Part shown: in pieces, positions 30,397 through 41,565 of the stretch
How positions within the stretch are numbered: position 1 is the stretch's first letter
Layout of the letters: every line of letters begins with the position of its first letter
DNA from: Acanthaster planci
Taxonomy: Eukaryota > Echinodermata > Asteroidea > Valvatida > Acanthasteridae
Length of the DNA stretch: 43,805 nucleotides
Assembly: GCF_001949145.1 (NCBI RefSeq)
Contig: NW_019091735.1
Coordinates: 14,235-58,039 of the forward strand
Direction: 5' to 3'
Position numbers and translations under genes: made by a program
Notes under the pieces: model-generated
What the model saw: the letters and a program-made list of their open reading frames with translations, nothing else
Told to the model about the DNA's origin: nothing
Databases searched by the model: none

Positions 30397-30709
30397 TATC
30401 CCATTTGGCATTCCATACAATGCAATCTGTTCGCAGCGCCACATGCTTGGCGTTCAACTTCACACATGTTGAATGGGTAAATATCATCATATCTAGCAAT
30501 ATTCAGGTGATTCCAACAAACTTCGCAACAGACATCTATTCAAAAGTCATTTTCAGTCATTTTTCAGAATATCCCATTTGGCATTCCATACAATGCAATC
30601 TGCTCTCAGCGCCACATGCTTGGCGTTCAACTTCACACATGTTGAACGGGTAAATATCATCATATCTACCAATATTCAGATGATTCCAACAAACTGCGCA
30701 ACAGACATT
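30397..30709 (+). repeat. 173-bp-period tandem duplication
   Basis: Two copies (about 30400-30536 and 30573-30709) of a unit starting CCCATTTGGCATTCCATACA and ending CGCAACAGACAT, with about 36 bp between. They differ at few positions. Open frames here repeat themselves and are not a gene. Confidence 0.9.
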
Positions 30710-31324
30710 TTCCGTGTTTTTCACCTTATTTAGTGCCCAATTGTCACACTTTTGTCAAAGTCCCCTCAGATCATCGGTGATACTAGCTGGAAAACTGATA
30801 TATGTTTGTATCTGTCAGCTCATTTTTTTCAAGATCGACAGCCATTTGTCTGAAATGCGGTTCATGTTTCATTCGGATTCAAATTTCCGCATTGAGTCAA
30901 AAATGAGATGTCCAGATTTTGAGCATGGTGCACACGTACACATACCTGGATACGAGTGCGTTTGGGTACGAGTTAATCTACTGTTTTGCATGAACACATA
31001 CAATCACGGCAAATTGCCTGACGAAAAGGCACAAACAAAAACTTTCCATTTTGATCCATACGGTTTCCGTCTTGTATGATACTTTCTCATTACAGTGTTC
31101 ATTATATTCCTCACCATTCACAAGTAGAGAAATGTCGGGGGAAAACCCAGCAAAACTGAAAAAAAAAACCGGCTTTTTGAATATATTTTTTTTAAAGAAG
31201 CTACATGCACATGTATGTAGGGAAACTGACATTAGGTCAATTGTCGTCTATTACACTGCCCTTTCTAGTTATATGCAAATGTTCAACCTGATGGTACATG
31301 TACTTCGGGAGATACATGTATAGG

Positions 31325-31990
31325 GCTCTAAAGAGTGCAATGTGACTTGCCTCTGGATGACGTCACCATCACATCAGGTCAATTTTTGTCTATAGCACTT
31401 CCCTTACTTCCCTTCTCTAATCCGACCGACAGACATCTATTGATGCCTGATTATTTCAGCCAGGCCTGCCGCCTTGTAAAGACAGCTCAGATTGTGGGGT
31501 GTTAAAAAATTTTCTTTTGTTCCTGAAACTGGCCTAGTGCGCTGCTGGCGTCTTTTCAAATGCGGACCAAATTAGCGTGCAGCAGTATTGTATCACTCAT
31601 CCCTAGAGCGCTGGAGCTCTATGGTCCCAAGTGGTAATCCACTCACGCTGAATGCCAAAAACAGTGGTACAATCATTTAAAACAATGACGGATGTCCTCC
31701 ACTGTTGACAAATGAAAAAATCCTGGCACTTCCCAGTAGCTTGTTCTTTTGTTCTGAGTACGGTCTTTTGTTACAAGGCTCAGCTCTTTTGTCCGATTTC
31801 GGGTGGCCTGGCTTTGCGTATAAACCCAAGGAATCCGATTCCGGCAACCCCAGCAGCAAGTGGTTAATGTCACATGACAACGTCATCATCTTATCAGGCA
31901 AATATTCCTTTCAAGTATTCCCCTTTCAAGATATCTACAAGGTTTGAACCCAATCAGACCTGTACTTCACGAGATATGAGCCTCAAGCTT
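31325..31990 (+). repeat. Family B copies, partial
   Basis: Copies at about 31325-31430 and 31860-31990; the second includes ACAAGGTTTGAACCCAATCA and CACGAGATATGAG. The 430 bp between them has no gene. Confidence 0.6.
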
Positions 31991-34033
31991 GACCAAGAGA
32001 GGGCACACTTATCCTAGCAGCCGTGACTCCGCTTGCGGTACTCACTATGTTTCGCTGGTTAATGAAGGCATTTCATCACTGATTTATTGCACGGTATACC
32101 AGGAAATACAAAGAGACTGTTCCCAAACGTTTTTTTGCACATAAGGGCTCCTGGTAACAGCGAGGTGGAAACCAGGCTCTTGAATATTAGTTTAGGAGGA
32201 AGGAGCTACAAACCTTTGACGATTGAATTAATGAGACAGAACTTGAATAATTATGAGCGAGAAACACATTGCGGATTTTGAGAAACAAATATGTTAACAG
32301 CAAAGCGGAGGAATTGCGGAAGGGAAAGTTGCTCTTTAAATCAAAACATGTTTTCATTGTCACAGAATTTGTGCAAGAAATTGTGCACAATAAAGGGCAG
32401 AGTGATACCGTAGCACAGGATTTTAGATTCTCCTTGTGGGGTGGTGTTGTCAGTAAGTCTTATTAGATGCAGAAAAGAAGCAGACTTGCATACTTTCAGA
32501 CTGGGTTTAATTTTAATTTGAGAAAAGACAAGGTAAAAATCCCAGGTATTGATAATCAAATATAACTTATCAATCAAAACATCTGTTGACAAATAACAAA
32601 ACTTTTATTGTGTTACTTTTTGCTCTTTACATTTCTAGCAAAGTTCAACAACTAAAATACTACAATAATTTAAATGCATACAAATTCACACAAATCCATT
32701 ATATGTAAGTCTTTTCGCATACTGGTACTAAGAATAAACATTAAATACATGTTTATGTTTTCATAAAAATATAAATTAATATAGATTCATGTAAATACAT
32801 TTGAAATGTTACATGAATAAAATAAATAAACCACGCTTCCTCATGATGCTATATGGAAACATATTAGGAGAGCGCATCACAAATGTTGGTTTATATCTCC
32901 ATCCGTGACAACCATGGCTGTGTGCATCACCAGATGGTATTATCACAACAATAAACCAAAGTTAATTGAAATTAAATGTCCTCATTCTTGTAAAGATTCA
33001 GAGATTGTAAATTGGCAAATGAAAAATCAAATGTTCCGTATCTCAACTTTGACGACATAGACAAATAGGCTGAAAAAATTCACATGCTTACTATACCCAA
33101 ACTCGGGTAACATTATGTATCACGGGGTAAAGCATGCATTCTGTTTGTGTGGTCTCTCAAACAATTGGTCACTGTAATTGTGCCATTCACTCCCACTTTC
33201 ATCCAGATGTCAGTTTCTAAGGTACGGAATTTCTATTTTGAATATTTTCTCCCTGAATTGTTGAACAGTGGGTTCTCCTTAAGAGACAGCATCAATGTCA
33301 AGTACTTTTCAAGGCCTTTGTAAAAGCTGCAGAGACTACATAGATGTAAGTGATAATGCATTCATACATGTATATTATGATTGTAATGCTTACTTTCTAT
33401 GCAACACAACTTTTTGAACTGAAAAATATATGGATAATCCAGAAATTAGGGTTGCATTTTTGATGCAATAACTGTGAATTTTAGACAGAAAAACATCTCC
33501 ATTGAAAATAATGTCTTACAAGGCTGATTGAAAAACACATTGCATAAAAAACAACAGCAGACAGTTCTCTAGACTTGTACCCCTTGACTTTGTTGGAGGC
33601 AGTGAGAGAAGGAGAAACACACTCAGCTGCACCCTTGTCAGGTCATGGATTTTGTCTTTAGCTGCATCTGTGCCAACCCACCTATATGAAATCCACATGT
33701 GTACTTGAGGATTCCTGGCATGGCATCTGGTCCTACGCACTGGTCTTTTGTCTCTGTGTGTCCAGTGCAAGGTTCTTTGTAGAAAGATGTCTAGGTGCTA
33801 GCCTCAATGCCAGTCATGTACATGTAACAATTCATAGTGTGGACAGCAGTACATGCATGAGCTCCTGGGCCAGTGCAGGGGCATGTATCCTGTTCAGGAA
33901 AATTGGCTTAAATCTGTCTGCGCACATGCACTTTCTCAGTTTGCTGCTCTGGGATCAGCTGGCCTGAGATGTAGTTTCAAAAGATCAGCAGATACCGTAC
34001 TGGAGTCTGTACAGGTACCTTCATCTTATATTG
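31991..34033. other. AT-rich intergenic, no gene seen
   Basis: Frames up to 93 codons occur on both strands without motifs. 32600-32840 is strongly AT-rich with several AATAAA words and could be an old 3' UTR, but no linked exon was found. Confidence 0.45.
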
Positions 34034-34278
34034 GTGACCCACCATCCCAAACCAGGCTGAAGTTAGTAACTGGGATGTTCGACAATTCCTCTATTTCAAC
34101 TTTTTTCCCACACTTCAAAGTGATCCATGTCAGGTTTAAATTCCGTCTGCAGTACATGTAAGGTTTATACGGATAGTGATAGCTGTGAAACTTCCATGAA
34201 GACATGAACAGTGGAATTTCCACCTTCTCAGGGAAATGAAGTTACCTACTTCAGCCTGGGTTTGGGATGGTGGGTCAC
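34034..34278. mobile_element. Foldback MITE, 245 bp
   Basis: The left end GTGACCCACCATCCCAAACC and the right end, read in inverse, match for about 40 bp including AGGCTGAAGT. Flanks ATTG and ATTTG are only suggestive of a duplication. No coding. Confidence 0.7.
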
Positions 34279-34445
34279 ATTTGTTGATTTGCTTACTGTA
34301 GTCACCTCCTGTGTTAAGGGTGGGTTTGTTACACTTCTTTCTGTCCTCAAAATAGCAAGCACACATTCTTTAGGATTTACCTGGTTTCCATGGGGAGCTG
34401 TCATGCCTGCACATTTATTTCATAGATTAAAAACCAAATTAAGGA

Positions 34446-34512
34446 ATAATTTTAGAAAGCATGTGAGAAATGATGATTTGGTCATCATTTCTGACATGCT
34501 TTCTAAAATTAT
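34446..34512 (+). ncRNA. Near-perfect 67-nt hairpin, possible RNA
   Basis: Two 31-nt arms (34446-34476 and 34482-34512) pair at 30 of 31 positions around a 5-nt loop TTTGG. The left arm starts ATAATTTTAGAAAGCATGT. The size is that of a small hairpin precursor. The near-perfect pairing and short loop suit a young inverted repeat or siRNA-type hairpin better than a conserved microRNA. No promoter evidence. Confidence 0.35.
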
Positions 34513-35479
34513 GCCTAATGTCGACTGAGTTTTTAGTTGCATTGAAAATGCCAACAATTTGATAATTAAAAGTTGATTGACCAATCACGCACAAATCATG
34601 CAATCTTAAGTAGTGGCATCCATCAGAACTTGGAAACTGTCCCTAAACTTACATGTACATGTATGTCCCAACATCACTGCTGACCCTCAAAATTTCATTA
34701 TTTTTTTTCAAGTGAAAGACATAACATCATTAAATTTTAGTTCCAAATGTAAGTTCTAGCAACTGTATAAAACACCATTTTTATGAGGTCACATGTTGTT
34801 GCTTTTAGATTACTGAAGTGAGGGGAAGAATTACTATTCACTGTAGGCCTACGGTATATCACAGAACTTAGGCGTAGGCCTACTGTACCTTAAAAAAATT
34901 TAGGTCCGATGTACATCCCACTTTGAACGTGGAAGCAGGGCAGACTCCAGACCCCACAGTTCTCGGGTAGGCTAGGCCTACATGGAACTCTTCCCGCTTA
35001 AATAATAATACTAAAGCCTAGGCTGCTACTAACCTGCCATGACCCAACCTTCCTGACACGGTGATCCATAGTTGCAATTGCAAAGGGAAATGGGAAAAAT
35101 GTACTAGTTTTTGTGAGAACACCCACTCATGGTGCATTTTTGCTTCGTTCATGGTGATGATGAGTTAGCCATTCTCTCGTCTTCTTCAAAGCTGAATGAA
35201 AGACTGTGGCTAGATAGCCCAAAGCCTGAGAATGCATGCATGGACACTAAAATTTTTAAAGAGCTCAAACTTAGTACGTGTACTTCAGCATGTACAAGGC
35301 AAGGCTGGCATGCACCCAGATCGTATAGCACCACGAAACCGATGCTATAGGATCTTTGGGCATGGATGCGTGCTAGCATGTCGCGCGCAGTGTGTTGCAA
35401 CCAAACAAGATGACGATTGATTGAGTACTGTGGACCACTTGGCTCTGTTCAACTGTTGAGGGGGTATTTCTAGTCGAGC
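34513..35479. other. Intergenic, no gene seen
   Basis: Contains GTAGGCCTAC-type palindromic words at 34846-34887 and ACATGTACATGT at 34652. Short frames on both strands lack motifs. Confidence 0.45.
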
Positions 35480-36060
35480 CAGATAGTGCTTTGAAGAGTG
35501 CACTTTAATGTCATGTGACATACCACTTGAAAACATCATCACATCAGGTCAATATTCGACTAAAGTGCTCCCTGTTGAAGATACATGTACATGTATATGC
35601 AAGGTTTGAACCCAATCAGACATGTACTTCATGAGATGTAGTGCTTTGTAGAGTGCACCTGTAATGTCACGTTATTTGTCATCTCTTGATCTCATTACAT
35701 TTCATTTTGCAAAATTGTGAAAAAGCGAAAACCCAAACAAAAGGAATGCCTATTTTGCAAAGTTGCAAAAAAAGCCAATGAGACAATTTTCTATGGCTGT
35801 TTGCAACAGAGCATAGGGCTTTTTTACATTTCAAAGCTTTGAACTAAAAATGTTATTGCCATGTTTGCACAGTCCTCCAACCTACATGTATAAGATGGCA
35901 GACAGAGATTCAATAGGTAACATTGATGTCACATGATTTTAAAGCTGATGACATCATTATCACATCAGGTCAATTTTCGTTATATCACTTCCTTTTCTAG
36001 CTGTCTGCAAAGTTTTAATCCAATGGGACATGCACATGTACTGCGGAAGATATCCCTAAC
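35480..36060 (+). repeat. Family B copies, two
   Basis: 35480-35690 has the clearest unit: TAGTGCTTTGAAGAGTGCAC, CATCAGGTCAATATTCG, GCAAGGTTTGAACCCAATCA, ACATGTACTTCATGAGAT. A second, more diverged copy spans about 35910-36060. Between them are two degenerate TTTTGCAAA-TTG units. Confidence 0.65.
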
Positions 36061-37471
36061 CCCCTTGGGTATATGTAAAATCATATTGGAATTGCAATTT
36101 TCATTTACCTGTTATTTTGGAGATAACTCCGTTGAAAATAAAATTAAAATGAGCAACTCTGAGCATTAGATTTTCATCATGAATTGTATTTTATGTCTCG
36201 AACGTCATTTTTTTGCGAACGTCACTCAGAATGACGGATTTTCTTTTGATAAAAATTGTTCTGAAGAGAAAAATTGCAGAGCATCGCCATCCCGTGGAGG
36301 GGCTCATGAATATCGAATAAAAAAGAGGGTGCACTATCTGGGTTGATGTCAAAGGTCAAACAGGCCACGATCCAGCGAAATGTTTCTCTAATGTCACCGT
36401 AAGAGATTGATGAAAACCACAAAATTGCCATGATTGGTAATTTGGACTGCGGTTTTCGGGAACATGCTTGAAGAAAATGTGATTGGTCCAGTCGTAAAAG
36501 GATGATGGTTTGGCGGTGCTGTTTTGCACTCTTTTTTAAAGCTTGTGTTGTACATCAATATATGGATTTTACTTGCTTTTTTTGCAGTCAATTTTTTTGA
36601 CACTAATGACAGAATCGAATGACATTCGTGAGTGCTGACTTCGGGACCCAATTAATTGTGAGAGGTACTTTTAATTTCGTGATTATGGTTTTAATATGTG
36701 TAAAGTCTCAGTAAATTCTATTGGCTCGGATTTTAACAGGGAGTTCATGTCCCACAAAATTTTAACAATCAAGACTTTAATTGATTAACTCCAATTAAGT
36801 TGAAAGTTTGACACGGTCATTATTGTTCCAGATATCAGCCATGATGTCCCTCATTACATCAAACATTGGAAATTAATTCACTGCTGTTCACTTCAGGAAA
36901 AATGAACCCCCAAAATTGAACATTATCTAATGGTCCATATTTTGAGGAACCTGCCTTTAACTGTTGCATACATGTATCTAATGATGTCATCATCACACAA
37001 GGTCAGTTTTCGTGTGTAACACTTCCCTTTCAAGCTACATGTATTTGCTTTGTTTCAACATGATGGAACATCATGGGTTGACATTAATGTATTTTTCCAG
37101 GTGGCCAGCATGATCAGTACTTCAAAATTTCATCTGGTCCTGCTGAAAGTTTGGTGGTCCTGCGAGAATCCTACAAATTTCTGTAAACTGTGGCTGCAAA
37201 TGTCCACAGTTATTGTGATACATGTAAGCAGATGTCAAATAAGAAATTGCTGTCTTCTTCCCCGTCCGTGACTTCTTCTGTGTCCTTTTCAGGGTGTTGA
37301 TACGGTTGCGAGAGGATCAAATCCAATTTAAAATTGGTTGAGCCCATGATGAGCAATGACTTTCGATCAGCCGCTAAATTTGCACATGCAGCCGCATTGA
37401 GCAATCCTTGTTAGGGGGCCTACATTTACATGTTAATACATATACCAGATAACTTCTTGCAGTCAAGACTA
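36061..37471. other. Intergenic with a partial family B copy
   Basis: A diverged family B copy lies at about 36955-37075 (AATGATGTCATCATCACACA). No gene or RNA was recognised in the rest. Confidence 0.45.
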
Positions 37472-37629
37472 GGGGCTTTTACAAAACGAGTTGGTTAGGC
37501 TTAGACTTTTGTTTTACTGGTTCCAGTTAGGTCTCATCTGGAATATGTGGTTTCGAACGCTGCTTTCAAAATGGTTGAGACCAGTGAAACAAATGTCATA
37601 AGCCTAATCAACTTGTTTCATAAACACCC
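37472..37629. mobile_element. Foldback MITE, 158 bp
   Basis: Arms of about 50 bp: GGGGCTTTTACAAAACGAGT at the left pairs with the inverse of the right end (GTTTCATAAACACCC), including AGGCTTA. The interior is about 55 bp. The target duplication is not certain. Confidence 0.65.
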
Positions 37630-37799
37630 GTTAGCACAGCGCGTGGTGTGTACACATGGCAAAACTACAATTTGGATCATTCTTATGTTGCATAGCTAGG
37701 TACACACAGCATGCAAAAATATAACCGGATCCACCATGCTGCCAATTCAGGTAATATGTATACATATCTTTTTTTTCACGTTCTTCTTTTCTTTTTCAA

Positions 37800-38075
37800 C
37801 CCCTGAACCTGTACTTCATGAGATATAAGGCTTTGAAGTCTGCCAATTTAATGCCATGTAACATGACACCTCATGATGTCATTATAATGATTTTGTTCTT
37901 AGACATTTTCTCGCTGGTGGACTAAGACTTTGCACCTAATATATAGTCAGTCAGATCGATACAAATCCTGAAGTCTGGCTTTAGAAAAAAAGGTGAACAA
38001 AACCTATGGGCAAAAATGAAATATTCAAAATTCAATAATGAATCAGGTGATGACATCATCACAACATCATGCTTC
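37800..38075 (+). repeat. Family B fragment and family A copy
   Basis: 37800-37885 carries CTGTACTTCATGAGATATAAGG and TAATGCCATGTAACATGACA (family B). 37990-38075 carries AAAACCTATGGGCAAAAATG and GATGACATCATCACAACATC (family A). Their closeness here and at 26.9-27.5 kb hints that A and B may be parts of one longer repeat. Confidence 0.5.
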
Positions 38076-38801
38076 AAGAATCATCCATGCTGCAGGGTCT
38101 TTGCTTGAGACAACTTTGTTTAAGATACGACTTTGCAAAAGGGGCTAATGTCATGTTCATAGAAAAGCCCTGTACAAAAAAATGGGATTCTGGCAGAAGA
38201 ACAAGGAGGAGAGAAGAAAACAAAACCAAGATGAACGTTGTATTTGTCATGGAACAAACACTGAGCTTTCCCACAAAATGTCTTCCTTTGCTGCATCATC
38301 CACTCTAGGTATGTAAGGTTAACGCACACACACAGTACATGCATGGCCTGTTCGGACATGCCTTTCAGAGGATACAGTGTGTTACCAGTACTCAAAAGGC
38401 CGAAATCTAATTCGGGTCTGAGGGACCGCTATCCTTGCTGCAGCAGTTGTATTACATGCTGATTCCTTTCACTGCAACGAATCTGCCAGAGGGAGCATGA
38501 CTACATGTATACACATTCACCCGCTTTCCCTGCCACATGCTTGACATGTTGCCGAAACAGTGTGGCTCCATTATACACTTAAAGCCTGGTTTCCATCTAG
38601 TCGTTTGTAACGCAGACAGAATGCATTATATTAAGATGCAGACATGAACGGAAGAGACTGTGCATGACGTCATTCCACAAAAAATTGAAACAAAATGATA
38701 CTATGTGATTTTTCACAGAAAATGTGCGTTTAGATTGACTGTATCACCTCATGATGCCAAACCTGTACTCATGTTTCATGCATGGCATTGACGATCAGCT
38801 A
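38076..38801. other. Intergenic, no gene seen
   Basis: Overlapping frames at 38069-38395 on both strands carry no motif. Confidence 0.45.
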
Positions 38802-39350
38802 TTAACCCTTTAGTCCCCATTGCACCCGAAACTGCCCGGCCTATTTCTCACTGTTGTACCCGAAACTGCCCCAAAATCGGTCCCCTTTTTATTGCGCGGT
38901 ATTATATTAATGCACACGATTAGCGACCTCTATAGTAATATTGGAATGAAGCTTGGGACTTCCCCTCTCAGGTGCAATAAAGAAAGACAACTGTTGCTAC
39001 AGAAAAAAATGACGTTATGACCTTTCTAAGGTCGGAGTGCTCAGCTTCTTCAAAAGGTTGGTACGTCTGACATGTTCAGTGAACGTACATATGTATACAT
39101 GTACATGTACACGCACAACACTGTGTGTACACTGTCTGCATCATTGCGACTTGTATCGGTTGTCAGAGCTCCGCAGCAAGATAAATTTCATGGCAAGATT
39201 AACTTTGCTAGTAGCTCTGCAGAAAATTGATGACAATGATTCTGAAGTTGAAGCTTTAGATGATATTGCAAGTGACACGGACATTTCGCAGGTAGTCATA
39301 GTGATATTGAGAGGCATTCTTGCAAACTTACATGTAAATGTGGCAAAGTA
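38802..39350 (+). mobile_element. Possible piggyBac-like left end and transposase start
   Basis: TTAA (38802-38805) is followed by CCCTTTAGTCCCCATTGCAC and two subterminal copies of ACCCGAAACTGCCC, the layout of a piggyBac end. Downstream, an open plus-strand stretch (39160-39350) reads MARLTLLVALQKIDDNDSEV followed by an acidic patch ALDDIASDTDIS, like the acidic N-termini of many piggyBac transposases. The DDD core is absent; the DIRS-type segment begins at about 39350. No right end (GGGTTAA) was found nearby. Confidence 0.35.
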
Positions 39351-39359
39351 AATCCAGGG

Positions 39360-39600
39360 CTTTCGACATGTTTGATCATCGACATCATTGGTTCCAATAT
39401 GTACTATTAACGTGGCCAGGCGATGCCAGCGGCCCTGTAACTCCAAAAGTAATGTTGTTACATCACCATAATGGGCTCCCCCTTGACCATTCCAGTGCAC
39501 TTGCGGCCTACTCCCTAAACTGGTTGAAGCCCTACGAACAATGGAGTGGCCAATGATCCAAACATCCCCTGTAAACAAGGGGAGTGAAATAAGCAATAAA
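39360..39600 (-). pseudogene. SGNH-like hydrolase fragment of DIRS-type element
   Basis: The frame reads DVWIIGHSIVRRASTSLGS, then VHWNGQGGAHYGDVTTLLLE and LATLIVHIGTNDV. GHS is the block I serine motif and GTND resembles block III of the SGNH/GDSL fold; block V with Asp-His is absent because the sequence breaks near 39350. The role of this domain in the elements is not established. Confidence 0.7.
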
Positions 39601-39639
39601 TTACAGTGTAAGATTTTAGACCCAAAGTGATCGAATATT

Positions 39640-39800
39640 GATTCCCTTAAACCGTTGCTAGCCGTTGAAGTGAGAGCCAAGCAATAAATCTCCTCACACT
39701 CTCTGGTGAGGCAGAGAGGGGCACGTTTGAACAGTGAGAACGAAAAGTACAAAATGCATGCCATCCCATCTGGTAAGTCTTGTGCGTATTTGAAGCTGAT
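39640..39800 (-). pseudogene. Tyrosine recombinase N-terminal (SAM-like) fragment
   Basis: The minus strand reads THKTYQMGWHAFCTFRSHC, then LSASPESVRRFIAWLSLQR. This matches the helical DNA-gripping N-terminal domain of phage-integrase-type recombinases in YR retroelements. The catalytic domain with R-H-R-Y does not follow. It overlaps, in another frame, the longer minus ORF 39141-39869 that includes the hydrolase. Confidence 0.65.
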
Positions 39801-39912
39801 GCTGCTGTTAACAAATGATTCGATCACAGCTAGAGGATTGCTTATTGATAATGTGCACCACTGCCTCATTATCTGTGCAAAAACACACCCACTGGTTTGC
39901 TAGCTAGGGGGC

Positions 39913-40650
39913 CTAACAATGCACAGCAACCGCTAAAGAATAAAATTCGCAGTATGCAATTGAAGACGAAAGTGCCAACAGCTCTGGGGACCACCTGTCT
40001 TGAAACCAGCGGCCACTAAAATAACCTCCGAAACCAATGCTACCCGTGGCATCTGTAAATAACTCTAATGCATCACTGTCGAGCCAGTCCTGATCACGAA
40101 AAGGGGAAACTCCATTGAAATGTTCAAGAAATTCAATCCACATGAGCAAGTCAAGCTTTCCACCCATAACCCGCTTTGCGTGGCATTCCAAAAATGTGCT
40201 GAAGGTTTCAAATAGCGAACATGAAATAGAACAGCCCATCAGTAGGCACCTATCATAATAAAACTTATCTTGAAATTGAAAACCCAACAATTCATAATCA
40301 GAAGGTGTGACAGGAAGGAGCCTAAACGCAGACTTAACGTCCATCTTTGCCAACCATGCATCAGGACCTGCAGATGTGGCTGACTCAACTGCCGCATCGA
40401 ACAACGCATAATGGACTTTACAGTCCTCTTTATCAATAAAGTCATTCACCAAAGCCCCCCCCCAGGATGAGACAGATGATAGATAAGGTGAAAGGAATTA
40501 GGTTGCTGTTTAGGCACCAGCCCAATTGGAGAACATTGGAAATTGGCCAAACGTCAGTGTGTGAAGGGTCCGGCAATTCTCCCAAGAACAATTTCATTTT
40601 GCAATTTTTTAAGAACCATGCCAGGCATGTCCAATGCCGACTTAAGGCTT
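39913..40650 (-). pseudogene. DIRS-type RT-RNase H, RT catalytic block deleted
   Basis: RT begins with VLKKLQNEIVLGRIAGPF and SPIGLVPKQ, then YHLSHPGGG, where a run of C (40457-40465) shifts the frame. It continues VNDFIDKEDCKVHYALFDAA, LAKMDVKSAFRLLPVTPSDY (motif A with D) and CLLMGCSISCSLFETFSTF (motif B). At CHAKRVMGG it jumps to MWIEFLEHFNGVSPF, so the YVDD motif and thumb are gone. RNase H follows with ELFTDATGSIGFGGYFSGRW and ALSSSIAYCEFYSLAVAV. An opal stop lies in the first part. Confidence 0.85.
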
Positions 40651-41565
40651 AAGGGTTCTTGGATACTGGAAGTGAAGATGACCTAGGCTGTCATGGCGAT
40701 AACTTGATGCTGGTGGAGAGTGGCACAGAAGTGGATCTTCACAGTCTGGGGCATCAAAACATGTTCCAGACCTCGTAGGGCTAACCGATTTTGATCGCTT
40801 TCGACTTGTTGATGAAGATGGCCGATTGAGAAGTTGCATATAACCACTTGGTATGATTTTGTAGCCTGTTGCAAAGTTGTGATCAGGATAGTGCACTGAA
40901 TCGTTGGTCATGAAGTACGTTTTGAAACTTGTTCTTCTGTTGACACAAGGGCCACTTCCTACCAGAAGCTTGTTTTTATCATCCGCTGACCACATTGAAA
41001 CTTCATCGTTGAAACATGCGGTCATTTCAGGGGCACAATTTACCGTAGCACGACAGTAATGTGACGCATGATGATGAAGGCCAACATCATTTCGTTTTAC
41101 GCCGATCTTGGCATCAACGAGGGCATGGTATCGATGACTCCCCGCATGTTGCTGATTAGGAGGGATGAGCAGGCGCTGGATACTTCTGGTACTGATGCGT
41201 AACTCAGGGATTTTCTTGGCAACTTCTGTTTTCAACTGACGTGCAGTTACCCCAATCGAGGACCACGTCTTTGATCGTCGATGATGAGCGCCAAAACCGT
41301 GTTCCTGAAGTGTGTCGACCACTGTTGGCACAAGAGACGGGAACTTTTCATGAAACGGCTTTCTTCCACATTTTGTAGGCATTGCACCCTGAGCAGAGAA
41401 GGCAGGACCATCAAAAAGCTTTTTTCTGGACAGTTGGGTCACATGTTTAGGAGGCGAAAATGCAGGACAGTCAACTGACTTCTGCGGTGGGGAGAGGACT
41501 GTTGTAATTGGGCTGAAAATTGGGGCTCCTGGCGAAACCAAACAGCGTGGTGGAGTGAGCTCCAT
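40642..41565 (-). CDS. DDKNK-motif protein, unnamed transposase-like family
   Basis: A clean minus-strand frame. The first ATG is at 41565; the frame stays open upstream to a UGA at 41656-41658, so an upstream exon is possible. A Pro/Ser/Thr-rich N-terminus of about 75 residues precedes CGRKPFHEKFPSLVPTVVDT, a helix-turn-helix-like part (GVTARQLKTEVAKKIPEL, STRSIQRLLIPPNQQHAG), then MWSADDKNKLLVGSGPCVNR and YFMTNDSVHYPDHNFATGYK. Proteins with a D-D-K-x-K motif after HTH-like sequence occur widely in invertebrate genomes and resemble a DDE-type core, from memory only. The last 55 residues are Ser/Arg-rich and end where the DIRS-type element begins, so the true C-terminus and later acidic residues are probably lost. 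It could be domesticated or a truncated transposon. Confidence 0.6.
   Translation of the reverse strand: MELTPPRCLVSPGAPIFSPITTVLSPPQKSVDCPAFSPPKHVTQLSRKKLFDGPAFSAQGAMPTKCGRKPFHEKFPSLVPTVVDTLQEHGFGAHHRRSKTWSSIGVTARQLKTEVAKKIPELRISTRSIQRLLIPPNQQHAGSHRYHALVDAKIGVKRNDVGLHHHASHYCRATVNCAPEMTACFNDEVSMWSADDKNKLLVGSGPCVNRRTSFKTYFMTNDSVHYPDHNFATGYKIIPSGYMQLLNRPSSSTSRKRSKSVSPTRSGTCFDAPDCEDPLLCHSPPASSYRHDSLGHLHFQYPRTLKP

Larger units (their letters stand above)
39360..40660 (-). mobile_element. DIRS/Ngaro-type tyrosine-recombinase retroelement, rearranged
   Basis: Four domains lie in order on the minus strand: RT (40650-40165), RNase H (40150-39915), recombinase N-terminal region (about 39800-39640) and SGNH-like hydrolase (about 39580-39370). 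Ngaro-type and related elements are known to carry RT, RNase H, a tyrosine recombinase and in some cases an SGNH hydrolase. The catalytic YVDD block of RT and the recombinase catalytic domain are missing, so at least two deletions occurred. No terminal repeats were recognised. Its left end abuts the piggyBac-like fragment and its right end the DDKNK ORF. Confidence 0.8.

Noticed and set aside
33516-34528. Several overlapping 65-105-codon ORFs considered as exons
   Set aside because: No domain and no phase-consistent splice sites; part lies in a foldback MITE.
35590-35625. GGTTTGAACCC motif considered as a tRNA gene
   Set aside because: Only the B-box-like word is present; no cloverleaf can be formed from the flanks.
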